NCBI GenBank assembly: GCA_004322375.1
Contig: SCUC01000319.1
Coordinates: 1 to 13,742, forward strand
Direction: 5' to 3'
Source of the DNA: Bacteroidota bacterium
Lineage (GTDB): Bacteria; Bacteroidota; Ignavibacteria; UBA10030; SZUA-254
Length of the DNA: 13,742 bases
The position numbers and the translations under genes are program-made. This document shows positions 12,709 to 13,742 of this stretch, piece after piece. The notes beneath the pieces are model-generated. The model was not told the DNA's origin, did not search any database, and saw only the letters and a program-made list of their open reading frames with translations. Within the stretch, counting starts at the first letter, position 1, and every line of letters begins with the position of its first letter.

Positions 12709-13742
12709 GTGAAACAACCTGCTCTTCGTAGCCAATCCACGCTGTATTCCATCGTTATCACGGCGGCATTTGTGTGTTTTATGAATGTCGTTGCCGTGCC
12801 TGCGTCGCTATTTTCGCAGTCGTTTGAAACCGACCGCGGTGAATTTTCCGTTCTCCTCGATACTCCAACGGCAGCGCTCATGAACATCAATAATATTGTA
12901 ATGTGGGCTAACGATAACGGCGTGCTGGAGAGAAATAACTATCGCCAATCTGCGGGAGTAGTATTTCCCCGCGGGACATCAACGTTGGTGTTCGAAGGGG
13001 GATTGGTGTGGGGTGGATATGTTCGCGATGGAATGACTCCTGAGTTGCGAACGGGCGGTCAAGCGCAAACTGTCGGCACACTTGCGGGGCGGATAACAGA
13101 ATCACATCTTCCTGAAAACAGATATACTTCATCGGTCAAGGTCTTCCGGATCAGGAGAGACTGGAAAACAGCAGATTTACGATTGGACGCTGCGGAAACA
13201 TTCGAGGTTTCTATTTATGATGTTACTGAAAACGATGTTAGTAGATTGAGAGCGCAGTACGCCAGCGATTGGCTCCGGTGGCCCTGGCAGAAAGGTGCGC
13301 CATATTATGAACGAAACGGCATCCCAGGCTATCAGCCGGATACGAGCGGCTCCCCGACAAGCGATGAACCGGGATTGCTGGAAGCCGACCAGGTTGCCTG
13401 GCTTGTGTGCAACGATCTTACTTATGCTTCACGGTTCTCCGCTGCACCGGCAATAGGAATCGAGCAGCAAATTACCTGCTGGGCGTATGCGCAACCGGGA
13501 ATGCCCGACAACGTCATTTTCCAACAGCATAAGATAATTTATAAAGGCACGTACCGCACCCCGCCTACGGCGCGGATAGATTCGATGTACATTGCTAAGT
13601 GGGTTGACATTAATGTCGGCAGCGTCATTGATGATTATGTCGGTTGCGACCCGGGGAATAATTTTTCGTATGGGTACAATTCAAGCGAGGTTGATTTTGA
13701 ATATAACAAATACGGGCTGCTTCCGCCCGCAATCGGGTATGA
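12709..13742 (+). CDS. Secreted hypothetical protein of a Chlorobi/Ignavibacteria-type family, 3' truncated
   Basis: A reading frame with no stop runs from 12679 (after the TAA at 12676) to the right edge, giving 344 residues from the GTG at 12709. I prefer this GTG because it gives a complete signal peptide: a basic start (MKQPALRSQS), a hydrophobic stretch at residues 15-32 and a likely cut near FSQ (35-37). The ATG at 12781 would leave only half of it. The TTG at 12697 is possible. There is no Shine-Dalgarno site. Later marks are ALMNINNIVMWANDNG (about 56-71), a GG.VWGG.VRDG segment, FRIRRDW near 145, and YASDWLRWPWQKGAPYYERN. From memory this matches hypothetical secreted proteins of the Chlorobi/Ignavibacteria group (FRIRKDW, DWxxWPxxxGAPY), usually very long and often ending in a T9SS domain; that end would be off the edge here. 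Codon use resembles the neighbours. Function unknown. Confidence 0.82.
   Translation, partial: MKQPALRSQSTLYSIVITAAFVCFMNVVAVPASLFSQSFETDRGEFSVLLDTPTAALMNINNIVMWANDNGVLERNNYRQSAGVVFPRGTSTLVFEGGLVWGGYVRDGMTPELRTGGQAQTVGTLAGRITESHLPENRYTSSVKVFRIRRDWKTADLRLDAAETFEVSIYDVTENDVSRLRAQYASDWLRWPWQKGAPYYERNGIPGYQPDTSGSPTSDEPGLLEADQVAWLVCNDLTYASRFSAAPAIGIEQQITCWAYAQPGMPDNVIFQQHKIIYKGTYRTPPTARIDSMYIAKWVDINVGSVIDDYVGCDPGNNFSYGYNSSEVDFEYNKYGLLPPAIGY

Overview
The window looks like part of a chromosome from the Bacteroidota/Chlorobi group, most probably an Ignavibacteria-like (or Kryptonia/Melioribacter-like) lineage. The main reason is three consecutive secreted proteins that end in a type A C-terminal sorting domain of the type IX secretion system (T9SS), each opening with the (L)xQNYPNPFNP motif typical of that group. 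The right-edge gene resembles a hypothetical secreted family that I associate, from memory, with the same lineages. All genes lie on the + strand. No T9SS machinery, transposase or CRISPR array is visible.

Layout. (1) Positions 1-983 hold the 3' part of a gene encoding two tandem GH2-type jelly-roll (sugar-binding-like) domains. (2) Positions 984-1860 are a compact tRNA-linked region. It contains an intact tRNA-Asp(GTC) and then two tandem units derived from a small GIY-YIG nuclease gene. Each unit ends in a displaced copy of the tRNA-Asp 3' half that begins just after the anticodon and is interrupted by a perfect 10-bp-stem palindrome, followed by a copy of a terminator hairpin. The first unit keeps only the tail of the nuclease gene. 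The second is full length but has one in-frame TAG. This geometry is that of a mini-island integrated into a tRNA gene and now decaying. (3) Positions 1860-2460 have no convincing gene. They hold a strong sigma70-type promoter and a leader of about 350 nt for the next gene. (4) Positions 2461-7926 encode an 1821-residue modular T9SS cargo: beta-helix, CARDB-like domain, lectin/MAM-like beta-sandwich, five SdrD-B/Cna-B-like domains, an unnamed region of about 230 residues, and the sorting domain. (5) Positions 8034-8984 and 9094-12492 are two further T9SS cargo genes that share an unnamed domain of about 160 residues: one copy in the small protein, and two copies flanking seven fibronectin-III-like repeats in the large one. 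(6) From 12709 to the right edge is an open, truncated gene for another secreted protein.

The genes from 2461 onward look like separately terminated units for cell-surface or secreted proteins rather than one tight operon. Strong hairpins follow each cargo gene (7938-7967, 9040-9077, 12546-12582). Their roles are probably adhesive or structural; no catalytic site is evident. The two observations most worth following are the tRNA-Asp/GIY-YIG element and the unnamed domain shared by the two neighbouring cargo proteins.
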